A DNA stretch of 64,000 nt, from NCBI GenBank assembly GCA_015680905.1, contig CM027378.1, positions 39,467,001-39,531,000 of the forward strand, read 5' to 3'. Numbering within the stretch: position 1 is the first letter of the stretch; each line of letters begins with the position of its first letter. Below the pieces are notes generated by a model that was given only the letters and a program-made list of their open reading frames with translations, ran no database searches and was not told the origin of the DNA. The position numbers were made by a program, and so were the translations under genes. Source of the stretch: Coptis chinensis (Eukaryota; Streptophyta; Magnoliopsida; Ranunculales; Ranunculaceae). Shown here piece by piece: positions 21,634 through 32,760 of this stretch.

Positions 21634-22969
21634 TGATAATATGTAAAACAACAGTTTTACCTACTCTTAACTAATTATGCTATGAATAAGTAAAACTAAA
21701 TGCTTATTTTACGCTATGATCAAAGTTATCTACTCTCAGTTATCGTGAAATATGTAGAGTAGATAATTCATTCCACTACTAGTTTTTTAAACGTAAATTT
21801 CAGCTAGTTTAATCGATTATAACAAAACGAATGAAAGTAATTAATTGAAATTATACTAATATGACAATTGAACTAATTTAGATGTTTTAACTTATACTGT
21901 GATAATTGAATACTAAAATGTGAATATTGAGAAGGGATTAGTGGAATTTGATTCCACTTGATGTATTCCTAATATGCTAGTGTAGATTATTGTAATCCTA
22001 ACCAAATAAGATTAAATGTTTGATCCCGAATTACTCATGGCAATCTCTGCCAACTAATAATTAGCATGTGAGGAAGTTCAACCCATTCTCATGGCGAATC
22101 AACTAATCTACTAGAGTGAAACTCTTAAAAAGCAATAATCCTAATTAACACATCAAGTCTTCATCAAGCTTTATCAAACCCCTCTAATGGAGGTTTAGCT
22201 AGAAGTCATTAGACTATCATTATTATATAAATAAGAAGAAGATATAATGAAAAACAGTAACTTGGATCTTATTAATCTAGTGAAATAATGAAGAACAAAC
22301 AACTAATTTAAAACTAATGAGAACTATATGAATTAAAACTTAGGTTTAAACTAAAATAATAACTAAGTCTAGGTTCTAACTAAGTATATAGAGAGTTATG
22401 CCTTAGTCCTCTTTATATAAGAGAGGGCTAGGTTTACAATTTCGTGTATAGGCTTTGGAGTCATATTTTGGGCCTTTAAATCAAGCCCAAAACCTAATTA
22501 CTTAAGTCCAAAAAAGGTTTCTCTATTGGAAATTACTACAATACCCTTTTTTCTACTTATGCTCCTCTGATTGGGTCAAGGTCTAGACCATTAGAAAGCT
22601 CTTTCCGATCCGGTCGTTTTACAATATAATAAGCCCAATTCCGAGGTCTAAGTCCAAAGATACGGTTTGCGGAAGTTTTGTTGACGTTTATACTCTATTT
22701 CTGCCCGCGTTAACTTTGACTTTTCAGCTTTGACCGGGCTTTAAAAAGGCTTTTTCTCCTTGAATCTTGGCCTTTACTCATAGAACTTCTTAGCAACCAA
22801 CCTTTGCTCCTTTATTTCACAAAAGTGACATATTTCTTCACATATTTGACTCCAATGCCTGAAATACATAAACACAAGTAAATAATACTAACTCATATTT
22901 ATTATACACATAATTGGTTTAAATGTAATATTATTAAGGGGTTAAAACTACAATTTTAGGCTCTTATCA
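21634..22969 (-). repeat. 5' LTR of element C
   Basis: Minus-strand LTR of 1336 bp. It starts TGATAAGAGCC at 22969 and runs to the primer site. The TATA box (minus TTATATAAAG, 22411-22420) lies in a CCCTCT-type inverted repeat as in the 3' LTR of B. The hairpin with AACC and GGTT arms is at about 22180-22215. Confidence 0.8.
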
Positions 22970-23645
22970 GTTGTTAAGGATAGCCTCTCGCTGGAGCTCA
23001 CCAAGGAGGTGGTGAATGGAGTTCTGGGCATTCCTCTGAAGGCTTATGTTCATATGAACCAGTCCCTAGATGGTAAGATCATCGATGTGATGATGGTAGA
23101 GACGTTTCTCGAAGGGGTTAAAAACCCCAAGTCTCACTGCGCTTATTAGAGTTTGCTACGAAGGAACCAGCTAGCAGTATCTCAGTGGACAGCCTACAAC
23201 CTACTAGGCTCGGCCAAGCCTTCGGATATAGGTATGGCGATGCTTCTTCTTTTATGGATTCTCCAAGAGTAGAAAAATAGCTTCTACATCGTCTCCTTTA
23301 TCTTCGAGCAACTCTGCAAACCAAAGAAGTAAACTGCCCCTCTACCAGTGTTGGTCGCCAAGATCATGCAGCACTGGGGGTTCCAAGCCACCGACGCCCT
23401 AGTGGAGGTCAAGGACGCTACCACATGTCCTATCTATGCCCACTGTGGAGAAGTCATGGCTTCCACCTGAAGACCGAGCCGATGAGCAAGCACGCCCGAC
23501 TAAGAAGGTGGATTACTTCGCTGAAAATGCCACTCGACAGTTCACTCAGCCCATGGACGAAATTCACTTCCTCCATGGAGGCCAGAGGATTCTGCATTCA
23601 TCTCCCTCACTCAAACTCTAAACAATTTAGGATGAATCTTAACTT
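22970..23645 (+). pseudogene. Divergent ORF2-like relic
   Basis: Plus-strand coding-like sequence between elements C and D. It shows the order of blocks of the ORF2 family: a VLGIP block near 23025, an NQLAVSQW segment near 23170, a SDIGMAMLLLLW block near 23225, and a PLPVLVAKIM block near 23340, with different intervening residues. It is therefore a more distant relative than the ORF2 copies of A, G and H. No LTR of its own is visible; C lies to the left and D begins at the right. It is broken. Confidence 0.5.
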
Positions 23646-23699
23646 TTAAAACAAAACTCTTTTGAAGTATACTTCCACCACTACTAAAACTTCAAACCC

Positions 23700-24411
23700 A
23701 TCATGGAACTTATATATGCAATAACCCGTCATGTTTGAATTTTTCAATAGAGTGTGAATGTGGTAGTAGTTGTTCTTCATGAAGCTCAAATGATGCGAAA
23801 TATGACATACTAAGCTTTTCAACCACTTGAATGATGGGCTCATCATTGCATGCTTTCAAGAACTTAAAGAACTCTTCATCTAGATTGGGTGTATCTACAA
23901 AATTAGAGTCAATGTCGGCATCTTTAAGAAAATCATCGATTTCGTTAATCGTTAATTCCACAACAACCAAGCGATATTGGAGTCCACATTCCACCATAGA
24001 TTTTATTTTCTTTTTTTCTGACACTTCAATCAAAGCGGGGTTCTCATCAATTGGAATGATAGATTCGTGAGTTTGTATGTTAGGCAAAGTCTATTTACTG
24101 GGAAGGTTTAGAAAATTATGAAGGATCTCAAAGGCAATTGGCTTAAGTGCGAATTTGAGGTTTATTTGAAATGGTTTAGTGGTGCTACTCAGAACCCTAT
24201 GAAGCGGTATAGTAGTGCAGTCCTCAAAAATTGGTGGATTTGTGATGAAAAGAGGTTGGCTTTCAAGAGGTGTTAAATTGGGATGGTGATGGTTGGGTGG
24301 TGGTTCTTCACATGATCTCAAGGACTTAGAGAATTTTTCATCTAGTTTTGGTGTATCTACAAAATTGTGGTTCATATATGCAATAGTAATAATGTCATAA
24401 ATTTGTTCCAT
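23700..24411 (-). pseudogene. Accessory-domain relic of element D
   Basis: Two minus-strand stretches (24411-24091 and 24087-23710) match the 386-codon frame of B: LDEKFSKSLRSCEEPP, FQINLKFALKPIAFEILHNF (written with its key residues only) and the tail LSMSYFASFELHE. The VVVELTINEIDDFLKDADID segment resembles the linker after protease in H. Shared broken state and order identify D as the same lineage as B. Confidence 0.65.
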
Positions 24412-25177
24412 TGATAAGATAAGTCTTTAACGGCCAAACTAAATTGAGATCCACTTTCCACCATAGATTTTATTTCCTCCTTCTTGGGCACTTTATTTTA
24501 TTTGACCTCTTTATCATTATCCAAGTGTGTCGAGTTCAACACATGTTCTAGAGCTTCTTCAACCAGAATTTTCTCATGTATAGGTGATGGTTTACTAGGA
24601 CAAGTGAGAGAAATTATAACTTTAGGCATGTAATCATCATCATAAGATTTGGAATTCACACGATAGTCAGGTGGATAATGATGTGGTTTTAATTGGTCAT
24701 TAATATCATGTTGGGCTTTAGCAATCGGCTTTGTTTTAGTAACACCTTGTTTCTCCTATTGGTTGGGTTCTGGACTGGTTGGAAGAATATTAGTCTCAGA
24801 TGTGGCATCTTTTTAACCGGATTAGAGAAAACATAAGGTCGTTGCTATTTGTTGAATTAGTATTGTTTGCTCGGCCATTTCCTGGTAAAGTTGGTCTGTG
24901 ATAGATGGTGGAGTGGAGTATGAATTTGGTATAGATTGAGATACGTATAGTGATGGACCGTTAATGAAATCGTAATCTGACTGACTAGGTGGAGATATGA
25001 ATGGTGTTTGACTATTTGTGGTGGAATTCTATGAATTGTTGTCTTGACTAGAAAACTCTTGAATGTATTGGATACTAGGGATGTTTGAAAATTGAAGTTC
25101 GTAATTATAATAATTTCCCATTGTAGGCTTGAACTAGGTATATGATGAGCATTGAAATGCCCAATGATAAGGACTAC

Positions 25178-26855
25178 TGATAAGCACCCAAAATTGTAAT
25201 ATAAAACCCCGTAGAGACATAACATCTTGGTTAATTATGTATTTAATAATCACGAATTAATTATATTTTCGTTCCTTTATAGGTTGTCGCGATGAACATA
25301 AAATTAAGGATAAAGCCAGTATTTAAGCACAGAATAATGTGTCTATGTGAAGTATTCCGATTTAGCCCATGCAAAGCTCAAATGAAACCCGACTAAAGCC
25401 CGAAGACTCAATCAAGACAGTTCTAGGTCAGAACAAGATCAACGTGCCAGAAAACATCAAACTTCTGAAGCCCATATCTTCTGAACCTGGACTACAAATC
25501 TAGCAAGTGAACCATCAAAACAATCAGTTCGACAAGCTCTATCTCATGCCAGATTTTGCAGAAATCGACTTTAAGACCCGCCACTAGACATAGCACGTGG
25601 GCCCACTATGCAGACCCACAAAATTTGGCGATCAAGCTCACACGTCAAGCTTCCACAAAGTCAAGCACTTTGGCACAAAAGTCTTGATAGGTGGCACAAA
25701 TTAATTAGGAATCACAAAGTTTTGATTAGTTGGATGGTAAGAGTTGAAATTAAATGTGACAAAAAGCCCTGCTTGAGGAAAAAATCAAAAGGGACCATTA
25801 ATGGGATAGTTGAGTTCACATGGAGCAAAAGAGAAAAGAAGCAATCTCTTGCTTTAAAAGGGAGTCATCATTGGCAAGACACAACTTTTGACTCCTTAAT
25901 TAGTTTTAGTTTTCATTTTGCTCTGGAGTTAGCAGGTTCACATTTTCTAGTTCTAAGTTGTAACTCATCCTTTTACTAGTTTTCACAAAGCCTTCTAATA
26001 AAATACTTTCTTATAAAATTAGGATTCTCCTTATTATTCTCTTTTAGTTTTATAAGTTTAATTCTTTGTAATTCATAGATTCTAAGGATCATGAGCTAAA
26101 ACCATCCCTGGTGGAGGGCTAATGACGCTCATGTGAAGATCAAACCCCAGTTAAGGAAACCTGAATCATTGCTTAGGACTTAGGTTGTATTTAGCATCAT
26201 GTCACAACATGACAGTGATCGTCCAAAATTAGAGCCTGGAGCTCTAGATAAGGTCGTGTGCGCAACCCAAGTGACACTGGTGCTAGTCACGCGCGCGACC
26301 ATTTGGTGCACTCAGATTTTGAAATTTGAGCGCATGGTGTAGGATAGAACCAGAGATTCAAAAGGTAGTTCAGAGATGAATATCAGTTCAATCTTTCATG
26401 CTAACAAGATGGGCTTAGATATAGGTTCGTGTTGTTAGGAATCGACATCTTAACTCATTTTGGGTTTGTCTATGAACCCAAAACAGGTTAGAGACAACAT
26501 GATTTTGACTTCTTAACTATGGAAATAGTTTAACATGAGTAGATTTAACTATCCACCCTTCTTTCTCTCTATCTCTTTTGTGTTAAGAAAATAAGTGTTT
26601 TTGTAAGTTTTAGGAATTTGAATTCCAAACAACATTGTAGTGTAGTTCCAATAACCACAAAAAGAAAATCGTTCTCACGAGTTCCCTAGCGTAGTAATTC
26701 TAGTGAAGAAACTCATAATTTATAGACTTTAGGAGTGGAACGAAACCCTTGCTCAAAGTGTAATCCAACGTGCATATGAGTAAGGTATTTAAATGAGTCG
26801 CGTTTGAGCATGTATTTGACATAAACTTCGTATACACACGAAAGGCTGAACACAA
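25178..26855 (+). mobile_element. Solo LTR E inside element D
   Basis: A 1.68-kb LTR-like block starting TGATAAGCACCC, flanked by ACTAC at 25173-25177 and 26856-26860. The element D sequence (zinc-knuckle part) breaks at the left copy and resumes at the right copy, which proves insertion. It has the family landmarks in diverged form: an AATAAAA near 25998, the two-tier hairpin with outer stem GAGC (26093-26096) and GCTC (26127-26130), and AGGAGTGGAACGAA near 26731. The right end does not show a clean CA. Confidence 0.75.
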
Positions 26856-26959
26856 ACTACCATAACAAGAACTAGGTTTTGGGTTTGCATTATAATGTCA
26901 TGACGGTTGTGATACATATTGATAAGCCATGGATGCACAAACAACAAAAATTCATTTGT

Positions 26960-28235
26960 GCATTTTGGAGTTTTGAAAATGTTTGTTTGGTCTATAGATT
27001 ACTATGCCCTATTTGAAATGAACAGTTAGGCATGAAACTAGGTGGGATCACTGCACAACTCAGAAGAGTAAGATAATCACTTCACCAAGTGGTGTGCTAC
27101 CAAGAAACTCACTCACAGTGAATCTAGGGGAGAGGAGTAAGTAAGGTAGTTGGTCCACCGGAATCTGGTAATTATTTACTTTAAATCTTCGTGGTTATGT
27201 TTTTGTCCTTTTCTAGAGGAGCGTGACTACTTTAGGTTTTAGTTGATTGATTTTAATTTTTTTTTGTCTAGGCCTCAAGTAACAAGCAACGTCCAGTTAC
27301 TATATTGGGTCAATACCCAAATGGTTGTTATTTGGCTTGGGTTTAGCCTTCTGCGGGAAATTAAAAATACAGTGTGAAATTTAACACAAACAATCAGGTA
27401 AGCATGTTTTGTAACACTCAAGGTATCCTCGTATAGGGGATTCGAGGAGGTTAATAGATTACCTCTCAAGCTGTGCTTACACGCTGTTTGAGGTGGAGTC
27501 AATGTTAGTTGGCGCGTGATCTGAGAATCAGGTCTAACTATTTGAGCGTTTCCATTTTCAGTTACAAAAGCTTACTTAAAACCCCACAGACTAGGCCTAA
27601 ATAATTATACAAGTTTGCCTTCAAGGGCCCAAGTACATAAATGTAAATCTACTACTAATATAACTAATTAGATTAACTAAAGAAAATCTTAATTAGAGTG
27701 TTGATTACCAAGTTGATTTGTAATGCGCGAGCGTATGATTCATGACTCGCCTCGCGCACTCAAACATCCCAAGATAATTAAAACTCTAATTCTTGGTAAG
27801 TTGCACAACTTCAACCAAGTGATTTCTTTATTCTAATATATAAATATACTTTTTATATTTATTTTATTTTATTATATATTTGAGTGAAACTACACTACTG
27901 ATTTATACTACTCTATTACAAAATAGGAGTCCTTAGTTGGATTCACCAATTGGAGTTAACCTGACCGACCGAAAAACCTTGGTGTTGTTGCTGACGTGGC
28001 AGGGGCGTGACTTTGGTGAGGCGTGGTCGCGGCTTTCGTTTTGGTGAAAAAGCTCCAGCTTTCGTCGACATCTCCAGCTCCTCAACTATGTCCCTGGATT
28101 TTCAATATAGTTCATTAGTAGGGAATAACACTAAATTATAATGAGGAATTTAAAAAAAAAATGAAGGTGGGAGAAAGATGCTTCCCTCTTTAGAGCTCAA
28201 CCATTAATCCAATCTTTTCCAATCCATGACGGAGA
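26960..28235 (-). other. 5' leader region of element D
   Basis: Mostly noncoding. A GC-rich stretch at 27960-28100 reads on the minus strand like the GAGCGC/GCGCCC leaders of B, G and H. The minus-strand frame 27502-27275 has no recognisable similarity and is probably chance. Nothing else is recognised. Confidence 0.35.
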
Positions 28236-28242
28236 CACCATT

Positions 28243-29153
28243 TTAATCTTTTGAGTATTGAGTGGTGTATTTGAGGTTCACCATGGAATGTTTAAGGAGA
28301 ATGAATGAAGATTTTTTAGAGAATGAGGAAAGGTAGTTTCAGTGGGTTTGATTTTTCTAAGTTCCTACTTTGGTTTGGTTTTGCAAAAAGAAGAAGACTT
28401 AACTTTAAATGAAGACTTGAATGACAACAATGAAATGAAATGTTAAGAGAAGAGTTGAAATGGAAACAAGCATAAAGACTTGAGATTAAAACTTGGAATG
28501 AAGAACTTGATAAAAAATTTGGAATTAAAAAACTTTGATAACCAACAAATGAAATAAGAAAATAAAGGACTTGAATTAAAATTCTACACTACTCCTATTG
28601 ACACTAGACTAGCTCTAGGCGCCTCTCTCTCTTCTCACTTTTTGGTTTATATACTCCACTTTTTACAAGTTACAAATTTGCCCTCCTCCCTTGGATTTAA
28701 GCCACCTCATGAGTTTGTTTTATGTTTTTTCCTCGATGCAAGACACCTCATGAGTTTGCTTTTTCCGTTATGCTTTATATTTTTTGCCTTTGGTTTTCTT
28801 CTTGAGCAAGCTTCGGTTAAGCAAAGCTACTTTCAAGATAATGCCATAATCTTTAGTCTTTTGAGCTAAGGACATAATCTTCAGTCCTTTGGGTTTAAGT
28901 CATTGACCGTTGACCGTTGAACTTGACTTTGACTTTGACTTTTTCGCACTTCCTCATATAAGCTCGAGTATTCCTAAGCAGCGTTAATAAAGTTTCTTTT
29001 GGCGCTAAAGTGCATCTTTTACGATAAGTAGTCTGAAAAGGCCTGTAACCTGCTAAGGGTAACAAAAACTATGAGTTGTCTATTTATTAAGCATAAGAAT
29101 AACATATTTGAAGTATTGTAAAGGTAATAAAACACACATTTTGGGTCTAATCA
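28243..29153 (-). repeat. Worn LTR, probably the 5' LTR of element D
   Basis: On the minus strand a unit begins TGATTAGACCCAAAATG at 29153, diverged from TGATAAGAGCCCAAAA. A TATA box (TATATAAA, 28646-28653) lies about 500 bases in. Just past the proposed end, TGGTGTCTCCGTCATGGA agrees with the tRNA-Asp primer site at about 10 of 18 positions, most differences being transitions. Short direct repeats (TTGACCGTTGACCG, CTTTGACTTTGACT) lie at 28905-28945. Both ends are tentative. Confidence 0.4.
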
Positions 29154-29879
29154 GTAACAAAGTGACCCCCAACATTTCTTTGGATTTGAAACTACGATTT
29201 CCTGACAACAACTAAGACTACCATTCAAACTCCTTACATCTAAATGTATGTCTAGTTCATCTCCACATTGGTCACTAATCCAACATTCTTTATCTATAGC
29301 AAATATAATTGTTAACCCCACCATAACAAATGGTAGTCCAAGAATTACTTTTGTACATTGGAACTTTTCCATTATGTATCTCTTTGTCTTTGTCTTTGTC
29401 TTTTGTTGTTATGTTGATCTACTACAGTGGTACAATGAATATAGTTTGTGGACAATATATAGAGGAGAAATATATGCAATGAGACATATGAAGCGATTCG
29501 TAATTTATTCAGATAATAATTGATTTACTTATAATGCAATTAATATGCATCTCCACAATTACTTAAGTTATTCGGGTTAATTAATTTAATTGGTAGTTTC
29601 TAACAAAGAATTAATTATTACGCTCCACCTTCAATGCAATGACTTCAAGAAAAACATTTCACGGTTGGAAAATAACATTTTTTTTTTCTTTGGACATGTT
29701 ACACCAGTATATCCAGTTCATTTAAGATCATTTGTAAGAGAAAAATTAGGATTATATTATCTTGAAGTTTAATCGAAAACATACGTTAAATCAGGAAGCA
29801 AAATTTTCACATTTTAGACGATTAACTTATGTATTGTCATTTTGCCATCTACAAATTTCCTTGCTATGCTAAAATATAT
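29154..29879. other. Unassigned AT-rich stretch
   Basis: No feature I can name. A minus-strand frame at 29372-29151 (MEKFQCTKVILGL) starts with a hydrophobic, signal-like segment and has six cysteines, but runs straight into the LTR and has no recognised family; I treat it as chance. A short TCTTTG repeat lies at 29382-29404. Confidence 0.3.
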
Positions 29880-30740
29880 GTGCCTATACGGATCTTGTGT
29901 GGAAAGGTCTTAATGTATTAAGAGACTATGTAGTGGGGTTCTTCTCGGAACAGAGGCTCCCTTATCCAGTAGTAAGGGATCGGAGTACGTTTTCCTTAAG
30001 AAAAAATGGATAACATATGGAGATTATATATGAGATGGTTGTAGACTCTGACCTTTTTCTACTTCAAGTTTATTAATGAATAAGATAAGAAGAAGGTTCT
30101 AGAAAATGGACAAATATATATGGCAAGGCGAAATGCTTCAAAGTGACTCAACAGACCCAAAATATAGAGAAAAGGAAGCACTCAGTGAAAGCTATTATTA
30201 TATGGGTGAATTTATATAATGTGACAAAGGATTTGTACTGTGGACTGATCAAGGTTTAGGATTTTTAGCTATCATAATAGGAGAACCACAGAGGATGGAT
30301 GAAGCTATGGTTACGAGAAAGAGATTATCTTTTGCTTGGGTTTGTGTGCTAGTAGAGATCGACTCAAAATTACCTGAATCTTTTAAAATATTAACATGGG
30401 TGGAGATGACATAAAGAAAACTACATTGGAATATGAATGGATACCAAAAGGCTATGTGATGATCATTGCTGAAGCTTTGGACATAAGACAGAAGGGTGCT
30501 TGAGAAGAGGAAATATATCAAATCATGAGAAACAAAAAGAGGTGGTGGTGGCCATGGATAATATTGTGATCATAACTAAAAGTAGTAGTTTCAAAAATAG
30601 TTTAGGTGAAGCAGTCACAAGTCATACTAAGACAGTTGTAGCACTAGTACATACATATAAGGGTGTGCAAAAATCCGTTGTACCCAACAGAACCAACCGA
30701 CCCGAACCTTGCCATACGAGTCGGTTATCCATGTAAGATC
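29880..30740 (+). pseudogene. LINE ORF1-like relic with DUF4283 features
   Basis: Plus-strand decayed coding sequence. A LNVLRDYVVGFFSEQRLPYP segment lies at about 29911-29970, VDSDLFLLQVY near 30040, and GLGFLAIIIGEPQRMDEAMV followed by RKRLSFAWVCV near 30255-30350. These match the order of the DUF4283 nucleic-acid-binding domain of plant LINE ORF1 proteins (compare the LINE ORF1 at 37750-38130). Frames change and stops occur several times. No endonuclease or reverse transcriptase follows. It could also be a host DUF4283 pseudogene; I favour a truncated LINE. Confidence 0.5.
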
Positions 30741-30779
30741 AGTTCAACCGATTTAAAATAAGGCAAAACCAACAAGTTC

Positions 30780-32340
30780 GTAGCTTTCATGGAGATATTG
30801 AAAGCTTGCAAAGACCACTCCCGATTCTTTAGTTCTAAAGAAATTCTTTTATATTGTTTTGTATATATATATTTAGCAGTTTCTTAGTTTTTATTGTATA
30901 ATTCCATATGAAATTGCTTTTAATAGTTTGATCAATGACGTTGACTAGCGTTCAAGTGTGAAATACCGATCGGAAAATTACCTATGGGTGGAACTTTCGA
31001 ATTTTTATGACCAAAACTAGGTGGTCTAACTTTTAGGACCAATTAAATGGTAATATACAATTTTTGTTACCGAAAACTAGAGTAACTATGTGGAGCCGGG
31101 TAAGACTAACTCTAGGAGGCATAAATTCACTATGTTTTCTATAAATATCCTTCTCCGTGTTTTTTCCCAATCTTCTTTTATTTTATTTTGGTAACAACTA
31201 ATTACAACCTTACCCTTTACATATATGTAGAAACTAGAAACAATGTTAGCAGATACGTGTAGATTTGAAGAACTAACTGTATTAAAATATATGGAAAGTG
31301 ATCACTTTTATTTTTTTGAGAAGGAGACCACTTTGAATGGGGTATTCTAACCTCTTATTTCAAATGAAGAGGTTAATGGAGGCAAAGACAGAGAAGAGAA
31401 GGGAGAGAATCATGCACTGTTTTAAAATTTGAAAAAAATATAATAAAACACTTTATTGGCGTTAATATAACTAGGCTCCTTGGTTAATCTGGTTTCTGGT
31501 AACGAAAATTGTAGATTACCATTTGACTGGTCCTAAAAGTTAGACCACCTGGTTTTTGGTCATAGAAATTCGAAAATTCAGCTCATAGGTAATTTTCCGA
31601 ATATCAATCTAGGCTAAGATATCGGTTTCGGGGAGCTACACCTCCTTAGCCACCATTAAAGACTTTTTCAAGCTTTTTTCAATGAAGTTCTTATTTTTAT
31701 TAATTGTTCTAGTTATGTCTTCTTATATTCATGTTTATTCTTTGGTTAATCCAATGATCCTAGGCTCTAGGAGTTTTAATGAAGCCTAGAGAGGATTAAA
31801 CATATGTAGAGTAGTTTTATTGCTTAAGCTTCAAGTTTAAATATTTAATTGCTTTAGAAACATAGTAATTTGTATTTGAACTAAAATATTATAAGTTTTT
31901 CATGAGAATTGATTAATGAATTCTACTTTCATGCTAGTTGATTATTTTCTAGAGATAGAAATAGTTGATTAAGGATGTGATTTTTATATTAGAACATTGC
32001 GTAATAGTATAAAGATTGTGACTTTGCAATAATTTCTAGTTCTATACATATTTATGATTTGATAGGTAGATTTATCTCTCTTCCTAATCTTCTTCTCATT
32101 GAATCACAAGTAATTTAGTTTAATTCAAATCATTAGTAGTAAAAATAGTTTAGAATAACAGCCACAAAATCATTTACTCTCATCACTGCTCCTTTGATAT
32201 TTGATTAGTTGATAGTTTTGAACGTTTAGGTGTGGATATGAGCATTTACTAGATCTACATTAACACGTAGTATAGAGAGAAAGTAGAGAACTTGATTTTA
32301 ACAGTTAGTTGTTATAGTATTTCCTAGTGTTTTGCATTGA
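30780..32340 (+). repeat. Worn LTR-like tract interrupted by a MITE
   Basis: The part after the MITE (31609-32340) follows the order of the Athila-type U5: AGGCTCTAGGAG..AAGCCT near 31760-31790, TTTACTCTCATCA near 32172, TTGATTAGTTGA near 32199 and a GTAGAGAGAAAGTAGAGAAC tail. The left boundary and the family are not certain. No internal region or coding sequence goes with it. Confidence 0.3.
30971..31599. mobile_element. Mutator-type MITE with long terminal inverted repeats
   Basis: A 629-bp element. The left end (30971-31097) and the reverse complement of the right end (31473-31599) match over about 127 bases, starting CGGAAAATTACCTATG. Flanks are AATACCGAT (30962-30970) and AATATCAAT (31600-31608), a 9-bp duplication with two transition differences. 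Long inverted repeats with a 9-bp duplication fit a Mutator-like element. It encodes no transposase, so it is non-autonomous. Confidence 0.75.
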
Positions 32341-32665
32341 TTTATATTCTATACAATTTCATGTTCATCACTAGCCACCACCCCCCTAACCAGTCATCCA
32401 TTCTCATTTTCTCCTTCATCACCACTCCTCCACCGCTAGTCATCACCATTAACAAAGGTACGTGTATAATTTATTTTTCTCTTATATATTTTTTTTCTTT
32501 TCTTATATTTCCTCTTCACCTCCCTTCTTTTATTTTTCTCCTTCATCTCATTTTAATTTATTTTCTCATTGATTTAGTTTTCCATACGACTATAAACTCT
32601 CATTGTTTACAGAATTCATCGACAAAGTAATCAACTAATCACTTGGTTTCTCTCAACTGCTTTTT
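32341..32665. other. Pyrimidine-rich unassigned stretch
   Basis: CT-rich sequence left of the LINE poly(T). The plus frame 32337-32630 is low-complexity (Ile, Phe, Ser, His) and is not credible as a gene. Its last ten bases, GTTAGATAAG (32666-32675), are the possible LINE target site. Confidence 0.3.
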
Positions 32666-32675
32666 GTTAGATAAG

Positions 32676-32760
32676 TTTTTTTTTTTTTTTTTTTTGAAAT
32701 AACTAGGGGTCAGCCCCCAAACTTTATTAACTTCAATTTCTCAAGTACATAATGCCTTCC
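32676..32760 (-). terminator. LINE 3' end: poly(A), AATAAA and small hairpin
   Basis: Minus-strand AATAAA at 32723-32728, then GGGG-CTGA-CCCC (32706-32717) and a 20-base A tail. A short hairpin at the LINE 3' end can be the RNA site recognised by its reverse transcriptase in some LINE lineages; here this is inference. Confidence 0.5.

Larger units (their letters stand above)
8359..22969 (-). mobile_element. Element C: Athila-type element, minus strand, split by B and a solo LTR
   Basis: C is a minus-strand relative of G and H. Its 5' LTR is 21634-22969, its primer site is next to it, and gag, zinc knuckle, protease and the downstream domain follow towards lower coordinates to 16697. The same reading resumes at 9445 on the other side of element B and continues through the ORF2 leader to 8359, where the LTR of A begins. 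C is thus the oldest of this nest. It is broken in several places and its 3' end is not in the window. A copia-like solo LTR (18190-19466) interrupts it between gag and protease. Confidence 0.8.
23650..29153 (-). mobile_element. Element D: B-like reduced element, minus strand
   Basis: Minus-strand relic related to B. From high to low coordinates: a worn LTR (28243-29153), a leader with a GC-rich part (27960-28100), zinc-knuckle sequence (26856-26950, resuming at 25177), and the accessory domain (24411-23710). Solo LTR E interrupts it with a perfect target duplication. The 3' end is lost near 23650, where an unrelated ORF2-like relic begins. Old and broken. Confidence 0.6.

Noticed and set aside
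26960-27502. Host exon at 27275-27502 on the minus strand
   Set aside because: No recognised domain, and the position fits the noncoding leader of element D.
29151-29372. Small cysteine-rich secreted protein on the minus strand
   Set aside because: The frame ends at the first bases of an LTR, no family is recognised, and neighbouring sequence is repeat relic; probably chance.
30660-30735. Tandem telomere-like or satellite repeat (AACCGACCCGAACC)
   Set aside because: Only a few degenerate units, of the kind seen in many plant DNA transposon ends; no array.
32337-32630. Hydrophobic host protein left of the LINE
   Set aside because: Low-complexity reading of CT-rich DNA without domain, start context or homology that I can recognise.
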